From: Paenibacillus sabinae T27
GTDB lineage: Bacteria; Bacillota; Bacilli; Paenibacillales; Paenibacillaceae
Reading direction: 5' to 3'
Assembly (NCBI RefSeq): GCF_000612505.1
Contig: NZ_CP004078.1
Location: 4,859,001 to 4,923,000 of the forward strand
Length of the DNA: 64,000 nucleotides
Below are positions 15,310 to 25,013 of this stretch, piece after piece; position 1 is the first letter of the stretch; each line of letters opens with the position of its first letter. A model generated the notes under the pieces. That model worked only from the letters and a program-made list of their open reading frames with translations, was not told where the DNA came from and did no database searches. A program made the position numbers and the translations under genes.

Positions 15310-18099
15310 TTATTTTACAGTAATGGTCGTGCCAGTAGTGATTTTGTTCTCCTTGACAGAAGCATCGATAACCGTTGCATCATCGTTCACCTTAACGGTG
15401 ATCGAAGTTACATAAGCGGCAGCGAAGTTCAATGTACCCGCATCATCACCAGTGTAGGCAACGATTTCGTTGTATGCAGTAGCGCCAGACTTACCGTCTT
15501 TCTCAACATAAAGGACGTCTGCGCCGCCGTATTGACCTTTGCTTACATTAACGCTAACTGTGAACTTGGAAGCAAATCCACCAACCGGAGCCAAAGGAGT
15601 GATTACAGACGGAGCAATCTCGACGCCGTTCACTGTCACAGTGAGATCATTAGTGTTCAGGCTCAATACAGATACAGGCTCGGAGAAGGTCAGAACCAGG
15701 TTCGTTGTAATATCCGAGGATACTACACCGGAAGCCAAGGTAGGAGCGACGCCATCTACAAATCCGTCGACAGAGGTTACAACCGGAAGAACCACGTTTC
15801 CAGCCGCATCCTTAATGTTAGAAATCAACAGTTCCTGTTTGCCGGAAGCGGAAACCGCCGCAGAAGGAACGAAGATATTAACTGTTGCTGTCTTCGGAGT
15901 CGAAGAAGTTTCACCAGCAGCCAAGGTCAGAGTCAGGTACGATCCGGCTGGAATCGCCTTGCCTCCCAATGTGTAGTTGTTCAAATCTCTTACTGTTACA
16001 AGATCAAGACCTTTATCGTCGTACACATTAAATGTTACTCTTTGGTCTGTACCAACTTGAACCACATTCCGGAACGTATCTGCCCCCGGTTTGTTGGTAT
16101 CAGTTGTTGTTGTTGCTGCAATTGTAAAGGCAGTAACCGATGCAGCCAGTTTGTTCTTCAAAACCGAAGTATCCGTTACAAGGCCGGAAGGCAGACGCAG
16201 GCTGTAAGTACCGTTACCCAAGGATACATTCTTGAATGTAACCGTAGCATCAGAAATCGTGTAAGTAGCAACGGTTGCAGATGTAGCTGCATTCACATCC
16301 GGAGTTGCTGCAACTGTTCCGTTGGCTTCATTAATGATAGTGAAGCTGCTGTTCTTCGGAATTTCAACATTCTCGGAGAACTTCACTACCAGTCCATCGG
16401 AACCATAAGAAACACTGGTGACCGTTGGTGCTACCGTATCCTTCGTAAAGGTTACAGCCTGAGAATAAGCGGCAGCCAGCGGATTACCCAAATAGTCACG
16501 GATGCTTGTGTTGAATGTAACCGTGCCACTAAGGGTCGCCGAGCTTGGAGATACCGGAGCAGTCAGGGTATAAGTCTTACCGTCAACCTTGGATACTCCA
16601 AATGCGCCCTTGTTCTCGCCGTCGGCGTTCAGGAATTTGATGTTGCCATTCAGCGTGTTGGCATCCATGTCCTTGCTGAATACAACCTTCAGTGTATTCT
16701 CGCCCGCTACCGTAACGCTTGCAATCGACGGAGCTGCGGTGTCGGATACAACCGTTACGCTTGTCTTTGTTGGATTCGGATTAATCACGTTACCGGCATA
16801 GTCAGCCAGATTAAGAACGGAAACATCATACGTTTTTCCAGCTTCCAGCGTTCCGCTGGTAACAACAAGCTCATTAAGCGTGTTGCCTGCTGCAGGCACG
16901 AACGAAGTGCCATTTACATAAACTCTTGCCGTAAGCGCGTTAACCGGTTCGCTCAGCTTGAGAGTTACTTTATTCGTTGTCGTTCTTGCAACTGCTGATA
17001 CCGAAACAATCGTCGGAGCTGTTGTGTCGCTCACTGTAAGCAGCTGTGTGAAAGCAGAAACTTTCTCTCCCGCAGTGGTCTTGATGGCGTCGGTTGTCGC
17101 AACTGCATAGTTACCCTTCAGGAATTCGCTGCCAGCAAACGTAATGGTAGCTTCGGTACCTTCGGCGCCCAGTACAACGTTAGCGTCGTTCACATTAACC
17201 TTGGCTGCATCGCCCAGGTAAGTAACTGCAACCACACCGTCTACCAGAGTAGTTACGTCACTCTTCGTTTCAGCGATCGTGCTGGAGTCGATCGAACGGT
17301 TGAACTTCACAACCAGCTGCTTGCTGTTCGGAGCAGTTACGGAAACTACTTTCGGAGCAGCCAGCGTTACTTTAGCTGTGTAGTCGTGGTCGTTATACTT
17401 GAAGTTGATTGTTGTTTCAACACCTGCAACCAGAGGAGTTGTCAGGGTAACTGTAGTTGTTGCTTTATCGGAGAAAGTCACCAGCACGCTAGTTGGGCTC
17501 AGTGCTTCTGCGGATGCTACAGTTGGCAGAGCGGTCAGAGTGCTTACTGCATATGCAGTTTCAACTACCAGGGAACGGGAAGCGTTAGCTTTGAAGTTCG
17601 TGCTAGCTGCTACCAGACCTTTGTCGATTACAGCTTGAGCATAACCTTTAGCCCATACCGAAGCGCTGTTGTTGGTAGTTGCTGGAGCTTCCAGTTTCAG
17701 AGCGCGGAACAGAACTGTTGCCACTTCTTCAACTGTTACTTTACCGTTATAGTCAAAGATACCTTTAACAGTATCTTTACCTTGCATCAGGTTAGCTGCA
17801 GTAACAGCTTCGATGTAAGGAACTGCCCAGTTCTTCGCGTTGTAACCTTTGTCTTTGTAAGACAGTTTGTTCTTCACTTCAGTCAGGTTGAACAGTTTGG
17901 TTACGATCTTCGCGAATTCTGCGCGAGTCAGATCTTTTTCCAGATGAGCTTGGCCGTCCGGGTATCCGTTCAGGATGCCTTTCGCTGCCAGAGCGTCGAA
18001 TTTTTGTTGCGGAGTTGTTGCTGTTTCACCAAATGCTACAGAGGCAAACATCGAGAATGCCATTGCTGTAGACAGTGCTACGGACAAAATTTTCTTCAT
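15310..18099 (-). CDS. S-layer protein with N-terminal SLH domains
   Basis: Probable major surface-layer protein, 929 residues. The start at 18099 follows AAGGAGGAG and gives a signal peptide MKKILSVALSTAMAFSM ending near AFG-ET (about residue 24). SLH modules follow (about 30-190: GILNGYPDG, LTRAEFAKIVTKLFNL, WAVPYIEAVTAANLMQG), which bind pyruvylated secondary cell-wall polymer. The rest is a string of Ig-like beta domains with recurring D-T-x-A-P-T/S boundaries (about 360, 460, 560). The Val/Thr/Ala-rich composition and a preference for GTT/ACT/GCT codons near the start suggest very high expression. An upstream promoter, long structured leader and perfect terminator bracket it as a single-gene unit. 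Confidence 0.92.
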   Translation of the reverse strand: MKKILSVALSTAMAFSMFASVAFGETATTPQQKFDALAAKGILNGYPDGQAHLEKDLTRAEFAKIVTKLFNLTEVKNKLSYKDKGYNAKNWAVPYIEAVTAANLMQGKDTVKGIFDYNGKVTVEEVATVLFRALKLEAPATTNNSASVWAKGYAQAVIDKGLVAASTNFKANASRSLVVETAYAVSTLTALPTVASAEALSPTSVLVTFSDKATTTVTLTTPLVAGVETTINFKYNDHDYTAKVTLAAPKVVSVTAPNSKQLVVKFNRSIDSSTIAETKSDVTTLVDGVVAVTYLGDAAKVNVNDANVVLGAEGTEATITFAGSEFLKGNYAVATTDAIKTTAGEKVSAFTQLLTVSDTTAPTIVSVSAVARTTTNKVTLKLSEPVNALTARVYVNGTSFVPAAGNTLNELVVTSGTLEAGKTYDVSVLNLADYAGNVINPNPTKTSVTVVSDTAAPSIASVTVAGENTLKVVFSKDMDANTLNGNIKFLNADGENKGAFGVSKVDGKTYTLTAPVSPSSATLSGTVTFNTSIRDYLGNPLAAAYSQAVTFTKDTVAPTVTSVSYGSDGLVVKFSENVEIPKNSSFTIINEANGTVAATPDVNAATSATVATYTISDATVTFKNVSLGNGTYSLRLPSGLVTDTSVLKNKLAASVTAFTIAATTTTDTNKPGADTFRNVVQVGTDQRVTFNVYDDKGLDLVTVRDLNNYTLGGKAIPAGSYLTLTLAAGETSSTPKTATVNIFVPSAAVSASGKQELLISNIKDAAGNVVLPVVTSVDGFVDGVAPTLASGVVSSDITTNLVLTFSEPVSVLSLNTNDLTVTVNGVEIAPSVITPLAPVGGFASKFTVSVNVSKGQYGGADVLYVEKDGKSGATAYNEIVAYTGDDAGTLNFAAAYVTSITVKVNDDATVIDASVKENKITTGTTITVK

Positions 18100-18290
18100 A
18101 ACCTTTTTTTCTCCTCCTTGAACATTCATGAACTGAGAATCTTGTTTAGTTGGGTAGCTCATGTCACTCATTAGCTGATGCACCCCCTTTCCCGAGTTGA
18201 GCATGTTAAGTATAAATGATGTCTGTGACGGGTATCACAGAAACTGGTAAATAAATTCAAGGCAAAATAATACTAGATTCCTAAATCTAC
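18100..18290 (-). other. Long structured 5' leader of the S-layer mRNA
   Basis: Between the promoter and the start codon lie about 190 untranslated bases. The 5' end can fold TAGATT / AATCTA (about 18273-18288), and a second stem TCTGTGA / TCACAGA spans 18222-18241. Long leaders with 5'-terminal hairpins are known to stabilise S-layer and exoenzyme mRNAs. No known riboswitch motif was recognised. Upstream, 18330-18555 holds AT-rich sequence with nothing I can assign. Confidence 0.55.
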
Positions 18291-18296
18291 CTTAGT

Positions 18297-18325
18297 ATTA
18301 TACAATGTGCCTTAAGTCACGTAAA
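18297..18325 (-). promoter_or_regulatory. Sigma-A promoter of the S-layer gene
   Basis: TTTACG (18320-18325) and TATAAT (18297-18302) on the minus strand with a 17-base spacer. The predicted start near 18290 leaves an untranslated leader of about 190 nucleotides. Confidence 0.75.
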
Positions 18326-18555
18326 GCTAATTTTTCCAAGTGGTCAGCTAGCTTTACAGCCATTCAACTAATGATCCGCTGTTGTAATGACTCTACATCT
18401 TTAACGCAGGAGTTTCATAAAAGTTGCGGTTCACTCAAAAAAAATCTGAAAATATATTTTTGTGCTGTTTTTCCATTAGATGAATCACTTGTATGTAATA
18501 CAAACTATTGTTAACTAGGAGAGCTGCGAAAAACAGTATATCACGCTATTTCCGC

Positions 18556-18585
18556 AAAATAAAAAGAGCACCGAATCCGGCGCCC
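18556..18585 (-). terminator. Intrinsic terminator of the 113-residue protein gene
   Basis: Stem GAGCACCG / CGGCGCCC (18566-18573, 18578-18585; two G-U pairs) followed on the minus strand by TTTTTATTTT. Confidence 0.8.
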
Positions 18586-18599
18586 TTATATTAGTATTG

Positions 18600-18941
18600 T
18601 TATCTGATTTTCATGGAGAGCTGGATCAGTTCCTGCCGCTTCTCAGGGCTGGAGTTCACGTTATTATATAAAGCGTCGATTGCCTCACGATTATCGCGGT
18701 AGCTTTTCTCATGCTTGATCGTAGAATGGGACCAGTCAATCAGTGCGTTTTCCGCAACCACCAGATCATTGTATGCATCATGAAATCCGGTTGCTTGAAC
18801 AAGCTCCTCCATAACTTCCTGGGTGATTTCCTGCAGCGCGCGTTTTGCCGCAATTTCCTTTTCCATTACTTTAGCTGTATTCTCAAACTTGTTTTTGGCT
18901 TTCATGTAATCAATCTGGGCTTTGGATAAAATCGGTTTCAT
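18600..18941 (-). CDS. Hypothetical helical protein, 113 residues
   Basis: I do not recognise this protein. It is charged, has no signal peptide or membrane segment, and is predicted to be almost wholly alpha-helical (KAKNKFENTAKVMEKEIAAKRALQ; ALIDWSHSTIKHEKSYRDN). ATG at 18941 is preceded by AGAAGGAGAACG. It lies between the S-layer gene and the large SLH-protein gene, with its own terminator, and so is probably monocistronic and cytosolic. Whether it relates to the surface layer is unknown. Confidence 0.75.
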   Translation of the reverse strand: MKPILSKAQIDYMKAKNKFENTAKVMEKEIAAKRALQEITQEVMEELVQATGFHDAYNDLVVAENALIDWSHSTIKHEKSYRDNREAIDALYNNVNSSPEKRQELIQLSMKIR

Positions 18942-19045
18942 CTAGCGTTCTCCTTCTTGCTTGAATGTGTACTTTCACCTTCTTACGTCATTGTAACGTA
19001 AAGTACGCCACATTTCAAAGAATTGTAATTGGAAACTGCATAACA

Positions 19046-19082
19046 GAAGCCCCTCTCCCAATGCCGGGGAGCAGAGGCTTCC
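19046..19082 (-). terminator. Probable terminator of the large SLH-protein gene
   Basis: GC-rich imperfect hairpin (GAAGCC at 19046-19051 pairing with GGCTTC at 19077-19082, plus an inner CTCCC/GGGGAG stem), 32 bases after the stop. The T-tract is short, so termination may be partial. Confidence 0.6.
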
Positions 19083-19113
19083 TTCACTTCATCCTGACTC
19101 AAAAAATGGCTGT

Positions 19114-22100
19114 TTATAATTTCTTCATCTTAATCATCATGCGCTGAGCCATAACCGCCGCGTCAGCCCGGGTGAATTTGGCCTGCGGGTCAAACCGGTA
19201 GGTGATCTTCTTCTGTCCAGCGACAAGCTTGTTTTCAATTCCGGAAATAATCCCCGCTTTATAAACAGCGAGAATGGAAGGCACTGAATAAGATGAGACA
19301 ATTGAGCCTGTATCCGTAAACAGCTTCTGTAGCGTAGTGAGATCCTTTTCGATCGTTCCCAGCTTAAGGTTCATGGCTCTAGCAATCATAACGGCTGCGT
19401 CTTCTCTGGAAAGAGCACGGTTCGGCGAGAAGACGCGAGGTGCCGTTCCTTTCACCAAACCCTTTCGTACAGCTGTTTCAATGTAACGGTAATCCCAATG
19501 ATAGTCACTGTATTTCACGACATCAGAGAACGTCAGATTATTAGGATCGTAATCTAGCGATATGCCCATAATCTTTACGAGCATGGTTGCAAATTCGCCG
19601 CGTGTCATGTTCTCGTAAACGCCGAATTCATTGGCATCCTTTGTCTTCATGATTCCTTTGGCCAGCATGGTTTCAAGCTCGTTCCGTGCGTAAGGATGCG
19701 AAACTATGTCATCATAGCTGTAGCGAAGAGCCACCACTGTATAATATCCAAATCCGTCGAATGTCGCGGTTATCGTTTTGCTGCCGGTGTTGACAATGCC
19801 GCCCATGTTATACCACGTACTATCGACATTCTTCCAAACTGACAGGCTCGTGTTGACCGCATTTACGATATTTGGATCATACTTCAAGGTGATCGTTCCC
19901 TGCTGGGTGGGCTCCATCCATTTACCCACATGGCCCGAGAAAAATTCATTGTTGGTCTTGTAAGGATCGGATGCGGAAATCGTGGAATAATCGTTAATCG
20001 GCTTACCTTGGACAAAATAACCGGCGTCGATCCAATACAGGTTGGAGGCATAACCGTAGTGAAGCATTCCGGTTGTTAGATAAGTCGTGGCCAAATTCTT
20101 CGCATCTATTTCTTTAATGTCTCCATCCAGATAAACGCCCTTCGCATTATCCCATTCCCCAACCTGATTATACTGCTTGATGGTGCGACCATCCTGTTTG
20201 TCCGCAATGCCAAGCAGGATATATTGATCGTTGAACAGATTGATTTGACGAGTGTTGGTCGATCCCGGGGTCGGCGTGGCATCTCGCAGCATGGTTCCTT
20301 TCGGGAAATTCAGCACAACCGAGTTCTGGAACGCCGTCAGCTTGCCGGCAGAAGTCAGGGTCGTCTTCAACTGCGCGCCCTGCAGCACTTCATCGGAATA
20401 GGTGATATCAAACGAGCCGTTTGTTTTGGTGGTGCCCGATGTGATCGTGAATTTGATCGTATTCTTCCCTTTTTTCAGACCCTTGACTTCCAGTCTGAAA
20501 ATGTCCACTTTGGGGTCCTTAACCATCGGCGTTTTGCCAATAAGGATACCAGAGGCTCCTTCCGCCAGAATACTAACGTTTACGAAATTTTGTTTAATGA
20601 CGCTCTCATTCGGCAGCTTGGGCGACAGAATGGAGTAAGGCGGAATCTCACGAGTAATCAACAGCGACTGCGTTACCGTCGAGGTATCAAGTCTTGCCGT
20701 AATGACGATTGTACGCAGTCCCGTCTTTGGCAGCTCCTGCTTCTGAAGAGTAAATTCCCCGCTTGGATCCATGGTGGAATTAGTAGGAGGAATCAGTACC
20801 TTGGAGCCTACCCCCGAACCGGCCTCGGTCGTCCATGCAGAGCCGTTCCATTTAGCGGTTACACTCTGCACCCCATCGACCACAATGACAATTTCCTTGG
20901 CTTTAGCCGCATAGAACTTGATATCCGCTTCCGTCTGATTGGTCGTGAACTGGAGAGCGTCCGTCTCTACGAATAAATGGTTTGGATCGGACAGTTCCCC
21001 TATCGGCAATGGAACGACATTTCTTAATACCGGTAGATCATCCGGGAACAGATAGACCGTTACGTTAGTAGATACCGGCACTCCATTCGCCTTGCCCGTT
21101 ACGACAATTCTGTTCGGACCGGTGACAAGCTTTGGAGAGTTTGCTTGTATCGTATAAGTGAAATTGAAAGGTGATGCTGTATCATACACCGGAGCGACTG
21201 TCGTCCCGTTAATTGAGATAGATACGGAAGGCTTTTCTACAGATGTAAAATTAACCAAGCGTCCCGTAATTGAAGTGAAATCCTCAGCGTTTGTAAACAT
21301 TTTGTTGTTATATAGGTTGGTCAGCTCAATATACGGAGCCGAGATATAATTCAGCGTATAAGTTCGTGAATCAATTTCCTTTGGGGGGCTATCGGGACTC
21401 GAGAGCGTAACCTTTAGCACTTGCTCTCCATTAGGCAGTCCCGTGATTTTGTACACTTTATAGCCGTCTATCGTTTTGAATTCTTCTTTGCTGAACTGAG
21501 CGATGTTGGCTGTCCCGTTCTGTAGGGTAGTAATGGATAGCCGGGAAGCAGCGGCCGCGTCACTGGTCTTAACCACCAGCCATAGCGGAAGCTCGAACAA
21601 GGATGTATTGCCACTGAATTCGCCGGAAGACGAATACGATACAATTTTATTGGTCGTATCGATTACACTCGGACTGTAAACCTGCTCCACATCCGTAATA
21701 TAAGCGGTCTGATCGTTATGGAAGGTGAACGTCACCGGTGTAATAGACTTTCCGTCATAGCTTAATACATTACCGGTAACGGTGCTGTAAAAGCTTATGG
21801 TATAAACGCCGTTATCGGTTAGAGAAATAGGTGCGGCCGAATCGGCTGCATAATTAAATGTAATGTAATCATTGTTCGAAGAAACTGAGGTGGAGATTAT
21901 GGTAGCCGTCCCGTCACCGCCGTCAACGACCGATCCGTCCAAGGTCTTCTTGACTTGATAAGTAAAAGTGGTTAATTTGGGTGTACTGGAATCATCGGAT
22001 GTCTTAAAGGTAATGGAGCCCGACAATTTTCCTTTTAATTCGCCAGTTGTAGTATTGGACGTGACACCGCTGTTGTCTACGATAGTTGAACCTATTTTGG

Positions 22101-22812
22101 TATTATGGGGCGTGCCGGAGCCTACAGGCGCATACACGACCTCGCGGGAGATGGAATATGTGCGTGTTCCGCCGTCTGTTGTCGCCACAAAGGTAAGTTT
22201 GTTCAATCCGGCGACCAATGGGAAATCAGCAATGACAAATGTCGCGCTGCCACCGCTGTACATTCTGGTGCTGTTAATCATTACTTCAGAAGCGTTTGGA
22301 GCTTCAAGGGTGAGAGTCAGCCCTGCCGTATTAACCAGTGTGGGGATGCTTTCAGAGAGCGGCGTGCCGTCCACCAGTTGGATATTGTAAATAGCTGGGA
22401 CATTCGAGAAATTAACGAAAGCCTCGCTGCTTGCCAAACTTCCGTCGCTTTTGGTTCCGTAGACCGTCACCTTGTTAAGACCCTGAGCCAGTTTGACATT
22501 CGGAAACTTAAAAAACTTCTCATTGCTGATGAGCGGTTTGACATCCGCGCCGCTGGAACCGGGAATTTCTTTCGAATCCACAATGCTAACCACTTCATAA
22601 TACATGCTGTCGGCGGATACTCCATTGAACGAACCCTCAACATCCACCGTACTCGTATTAACAGTCGTCGGTGAGTTCTGGTCCGTACTGAATTTGGTAA
22701 AGGTAAAATATTGCCCTGTCGCGGCATACGCCGCTCCCGATGCCGAAAGAGTCGACAGCAGGATTACGGCCGCCATAATGAAACTGCCTATCGACTTGAA
22801 TCTGTTTTTCAC
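19114..22812 (-). CDS. Large surface protein with three C-terminal SLH domains
   Basis: A 1232-residue exported protein. The signal peptide is at residues 1-30 (FIMAAVILLSTLSASGAAYAA). A long series of beta-sandwich, Ig/cadherin-like repeats follows (recurring NGV..S..V.F and GLNKVTVYG / GLNKLTFVA strands), and three SLH modules occupy about 1045-1232 (MTRGEFATMLVKIMG; LSREDAAVMIARAMNL; FTRADAAVMAQRMM). The SLH modules tether it to pyruvylated wall polymer, here at the C-terminus rather than the N-terminus as in the neighbouring S-layer protein. Translation starts at GTG behind GGAGGTTTC. Function is probably structural or adhesive; no enzymatic motif is visible. Confidence 0.88.
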   Translation of the reverse strand: MKNRFKSIGSFIMAAVILLSTLSASGAAYAATGQYFTFTKFSTDQNSPTTVNTSTVDVEGSFNGVSADSMYYEVVSIVDSKEIPGSSGADVKPLISNEKFFKFPNVKLAQGLNKVTVYGTKSDGSLASSEAFVNFSNVPAIYNIQLVDGTPLSESIPTLVNTAGLTLTLEAPNASEVMINSTRMYSGGSATFVIADFPLVAGLNKLTFVATTDGGTRTYSISREVVYAPVGSGTPHNTKIGSTIVDNSGVTSNTTTGELKGKLSGSITFKTSDDSSTPKLTTFTYQVKKTLDGSVVDGGDGTATIISTSVSSNNDYITFNYAADSAAPISLTDNGVYTISFYSTVTGNVLSYDGKSITPVTFTFHNDQTAYITDVEQVYSPSVIDTTNKIVSYSSSGEFSGNTSLFELPLWLVVKTSDAAAASRLSITTLQNGTANIAQFSKEEFKTIDGYKVYKITGLPNGEQVLKVTLSSPDSPPKEIDSRTYTLNYISAPYIELTNLYNNKMFTNAEDFTSITGRLVNFTSVEKPSVSISINGTTVAPVYDTASPFNFTYTIQANSPKLVTGPNRIVVTGKANGVPVSTNVTVYLFPDDLPVLRNVVPLPIGELSDPNHLFVETDALQFTTNQTEADIKFYAAKAKEIVIVVDGVQSVTAKWNGSAWTTEAGSGVGSKVLIPPTNSTMDPSGEFTLQKQELPKTGLRTIVITARLDTSTVTQSLLITREIPPYSILSPKLPNESVIKQNFVNVSILAEGASGILIGKTPMVKDPKVDIFRLEVKGLKKGKNTIKFTITSGTTKTNGSFDITYSDEVLQGAQLKTTLTSAGKLTAFQNSVVLNFPKGTMLRDATPTPGSTNTRQINLFNDQYILLGIADKQDGRTIKQYNQVGEWDNAKGVYLDGDIKEIDAKNLATTYLTTGMLHYGYASNLYWIDAGYFVQGKPINDYSTISASDPYKTNNEFFSGHVGKWMEPTQQGTITLKYDPNIVNAVNTSLSVWKNVDSTWYNMGGIVNTGSKTITATFDGFGYYTVVALRYSYDDIVSHPYARNELETMLAKGIMKTKDANEFGVYENMTRGEFATMLVKIMGISLDYDPNNLTFSDVVKYSDYHWDYRYIETAVRKGLVKGTAPRVFSPNRALSREDAAVMIARAMNLKLGTIEKDLTTLQKLFTDTGSIVSSYSVPSILAVYKAGIISGIENKLVAGQKKITYRFDPQAKFTRADAAVMAQRMMIKMKKL

Positions 22813-22935
22813 GTATGAAACCTCCTACTGCTATTTTGGTTTGGGTCTAGGACGCAACATCTTCCGTGCTTAATCCATCCTCTTTTATTTTATCGGCTAA
22901 GCTTAATCTATTAATTAGCAATTTTAGCAGAACAA

Positions 22936-22966
22936 TAAAAAACCCCATTCGAATGAATGAGGTTTC
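22936..22966 (-). terminator. Intrinsic terminator of the tagO-like gene
   Basis: Stem AAACC.CATTC / GAATG.GGTTT with a T run of six on the minus strand, about 40 bases after the stop at 23008. Confidence 0.82.
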
Positions 22967-23007
22967 AGGAAAGATATGAGTCCGATAAAGACGCTTCATT
23001 ATATATA

Positions 23008-24135
23008 TCAGGATTTTGAGCCTTTCTCCGCGCTTACTTTCAAAAATACCCGGGAAAGGAAACTCAGCAGCGGCTTCTTGGTTTGTCCAACCAAACCGAT
23101 AATCTCGGCGCCGATCTGCAGGAAGAAGAGCATCACACAGATGACTACGAATGTAACCCAGTTCGCTTCATACAAAGCGGATGAGGACTGGATAACAGCC
23201 AGGATTCCGAAGAAGCCGGCAATGCCGTAAATGATAAGCACCGTCTGACGGTGACTGAAACCCAGCTCGCGAAGGCAATGATGCAGATGGCCCTTGTCCG
23301 GTGCAAAGATCGGTTTCTTCTGCAGCTTGCGGCGTACGATCGCGAAGAACGTGTCCGACAGCGGCACACCAATAATAAGCAGCGGCGTAATAAAGGAAAC
23401 GACGGCGATCTGTTTGAATCCGAGCAGTGCCAGCATGGCCAGGCAGAAACCGAGGAACAGAGAACCTGCGTCGCCCATAAAGATTTTGGCCGGATGGAAA
23501 TTGAAGAAGAGAAAACCCACGATGCTGCCGAGAAGCAGCAGACAGATCATGGCAACCATCACATTGCCCATCAAGAAGGCCATCGTCGCAACTGTAGCAA
23601 TAGCGATACCCGAAACGCCTGCGGCCAGCCCGTCCAATCCGTCGATCAAATTAACGGCGTTCGTGACGCCGACAATCCAGAAGATCGTAAGCGGAATAGC
23701 GATCCAGCTCTCAAGCGAAGAATAGGTATTGTTGAAAGGAATATTCACAAAGTCCACGGTAATATTAAAGCCAAACACGACGATGCAGGCTGCGACAATT
23801 TGACCGAGCAGCTTCACTTTGGCCGATAACTCAAACTTGTCGTCAAGACTACCAAGCAGCACAATAAGACCGCCGCCGCTAAGCAGCGCCTTGATGAAAT
23901 TAACATCCCGCGTGGAGAACTCGTAAGGAACAAACGGCGATATGGCAAGCAGTCCTAACACAAACGCCAGAAAAATACCCAGGCCTCCAAGGCGCGGCAT
24001 AATTCTCGTGTGCACTTTGCGGGCATTCGGCACATCCGTGGCGCCAATGGCAAGAGCGAATTTCTTGACAAGCGGCGTCAAGCATAGTGCAAGTCCCATG
24101 CATACGATAAATCCGGCGATGTATATGATTAACAT
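23008..24135 (-). CDS. tagO: Undecaprenyl-phosphate GlcNAc-1-phosphate transferase (TagO/WecA/MraY family)
   Basis: Transfers GlcNAc-1-phosphate from UDP-GlcNAc to undecaprenyl phosphate, starting lipid-linked wall polymer synthesis at the cytoplasmic membrane. The protein has about ten membrane segments. Catalytic motifs: GSLDDKFEL (about 95), NLIDGLDGLAAG (about 160), FMGDAGSLFLG (about 215) and the basic loop HLHHCLRELG (about 285). I prefer the ATG at 24135 (375 residues), 12 bases after a GGGGG stretch; a TTG four codons upstream is the alternative. The next gene upstream, tagA-like, would act on its product. Beside SLH proteins and csaB it likely initiates secondary cell-wall polymer synthesis (inference). 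Confidence 0.92.
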   Translation of the reverse strand: MLIIYIAGFIVCMGLALCLTPLVKKFALAIGATDVPNARKVHTRIMPRLGGLGIFLAFVLGLLAISPFVPYEFSTRDVNFIKALLSGGGLIVLLGSLDDKFELSAKVKLLGQIVAACIVVFGFNITVDFVNIPFNNTYSSLESWIAIPLTIFWIVGVTNAVNLIDGLDGLAAGVSGIAIATVATMAFLMGNVMVAMICLLLLGSIVGFLFFNFHPAKIFMGDAGSLFLGFCLAMLALLGFKQIAVVSFITPLLIIGVPLSDTFFAIVRRKLQKKPIFAPDKGHLHHCLRELGFSHRQTVLIIYGIAGFFGILAVIQSSSALYEANWVTFVVICVMLFFLQIGAEIIGLVGQTKKPLLSFLSRVFLKVSAEKGSKS

Positions 24136-24257
24136 TGGTCTAGTCAACCCCCATTTCTCTACCGCATTGAATTATACTCCGTTCCAAAAACAAATTCCAA
24201 TTCCGTTTTCAGGCGATTTTCGATAAATAATCGATAAAAATCCGCGTTTTATCCGTA

Positions 24258-25007
24258 TTATGTGACGCTATCTTTTTCCCGCATCACTTTTACTGCGAAT
24301 TTCGGCAGCGCAAGCATTCTTTTGTAACGGGTCGGTTCTTTGAGAAGGCGGTAAAACCACTCCAGACGAAGTTTTTGGAATGCCAGAGGCGCCCGTTTCG
24401 TTTTGCCGGAAATGACGTCAAAGCTTCCGCCGACCCCCATCATGACCGGAATGCCCAGCCGCGATTTATGCTTCGCGATCCAGGGCTCCTGAGTATCGGC
24501 GCCCCGCGCGACAAACAAAAGATCCGGTTTCGCCTCTACGATCGTCGCGACGACTTCATCATCCTCCGCCGGACCGAAAAATCCGTCGCGAAAACCGGCG
24601 ATGGTCACTCCGGGATATTGCATTTGTAACCTGCTTGCCGTCTCGCGAATCACTTCGGGGGTCGATCCAAGCAGATAGACTCTCCAGTGATAGTGTTCTC
24701 CCTCTTTCATCAATTCATGTAGCAAATCGTAACCGGGCACCCTTTCCTTGACGGGATTGCCGCCGCGTTCGGCCGCCCACACCACTCCTGTGCCGTCGGG
24801 AACTACCAGTTCCGCGGATACCATGATCTCCTTATAAGCCGGATTGTCCAAGGCGGCCATAACCATGATCGGGTTCGCCGTGATCACCTGGTGCGGCGCC
24901 CTGGACTGAATGGCTTCAATTAAATAGGAGAGGGTTTCCTTCATATCCATTTTGGAAACAGGTATACCAAAAATCGTTACCGTAGGCACTGCGCCTGCGT
25001 CTTTCAC
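24258..25007 (-). CDS. tagA: WecG/TagA/CpsF family glycosyltransferase
   Basis: The family adds ManNAc (TagA) or ManNAcA (WecG) to undecaprenyl-PP-GlcNAc, the second step after TagO. The 249-residue product carries the family features VITANPIMVMAALDNPAYKE (about 38-57), VVPDGTGVVWA (about 68-78), YLLGSTPEVI (about 110), a VARGADTQEPWI loop (about 165) and VGGSFDVISGKTKRAP (about 190-205). Translation starts at GTG with AAAGGGTGA. It is seven bases from csaB and 122 bases ahead of tagO, so one transcript is likely. With wecB elsewhere in the window a GlcNAc-ManNAc linkage is plausible. Confidence 0.9.
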   Translation of the reverse strand: MKDAGAVPTVTIFGIPVSKMDMKETLSYLIEAIQSRAPHQVITANPIMVMAALDNPAYKEIMVSAELVVPDGTGVVWAAERGGNPVKERVPGYDLLHELMKEGEHYHWRVYLLGSTPEVIRETASRLQMQYPGVTIAGFRDGFFGPAEDDEVVATIVEAKPDLLFVARGADTQEPWIAKHKSRLGIPVMMGVGGSFDVISGKTKRAPLAFQKLRLEWFYRLLKEPTRYKRMLALPKFAVKVMREKDSVT

Positions 25008-25013
25008 TATAGA

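Noticed and set aside
15532..16998. 488-codon plus-strand frame opposite the S-layer gene
   Set aside because: Cys/Arg/Asn-rich translation typical of the antisense of a Thr/Val-rich gene, and no start signal.
18305..18514. 69-codon plus-strand frame upstream of the S-layer promoter
   Set aside because: Starts within the promoter region, has no ribosome binding site and no recognisable sequence; AT-rich chance frame.
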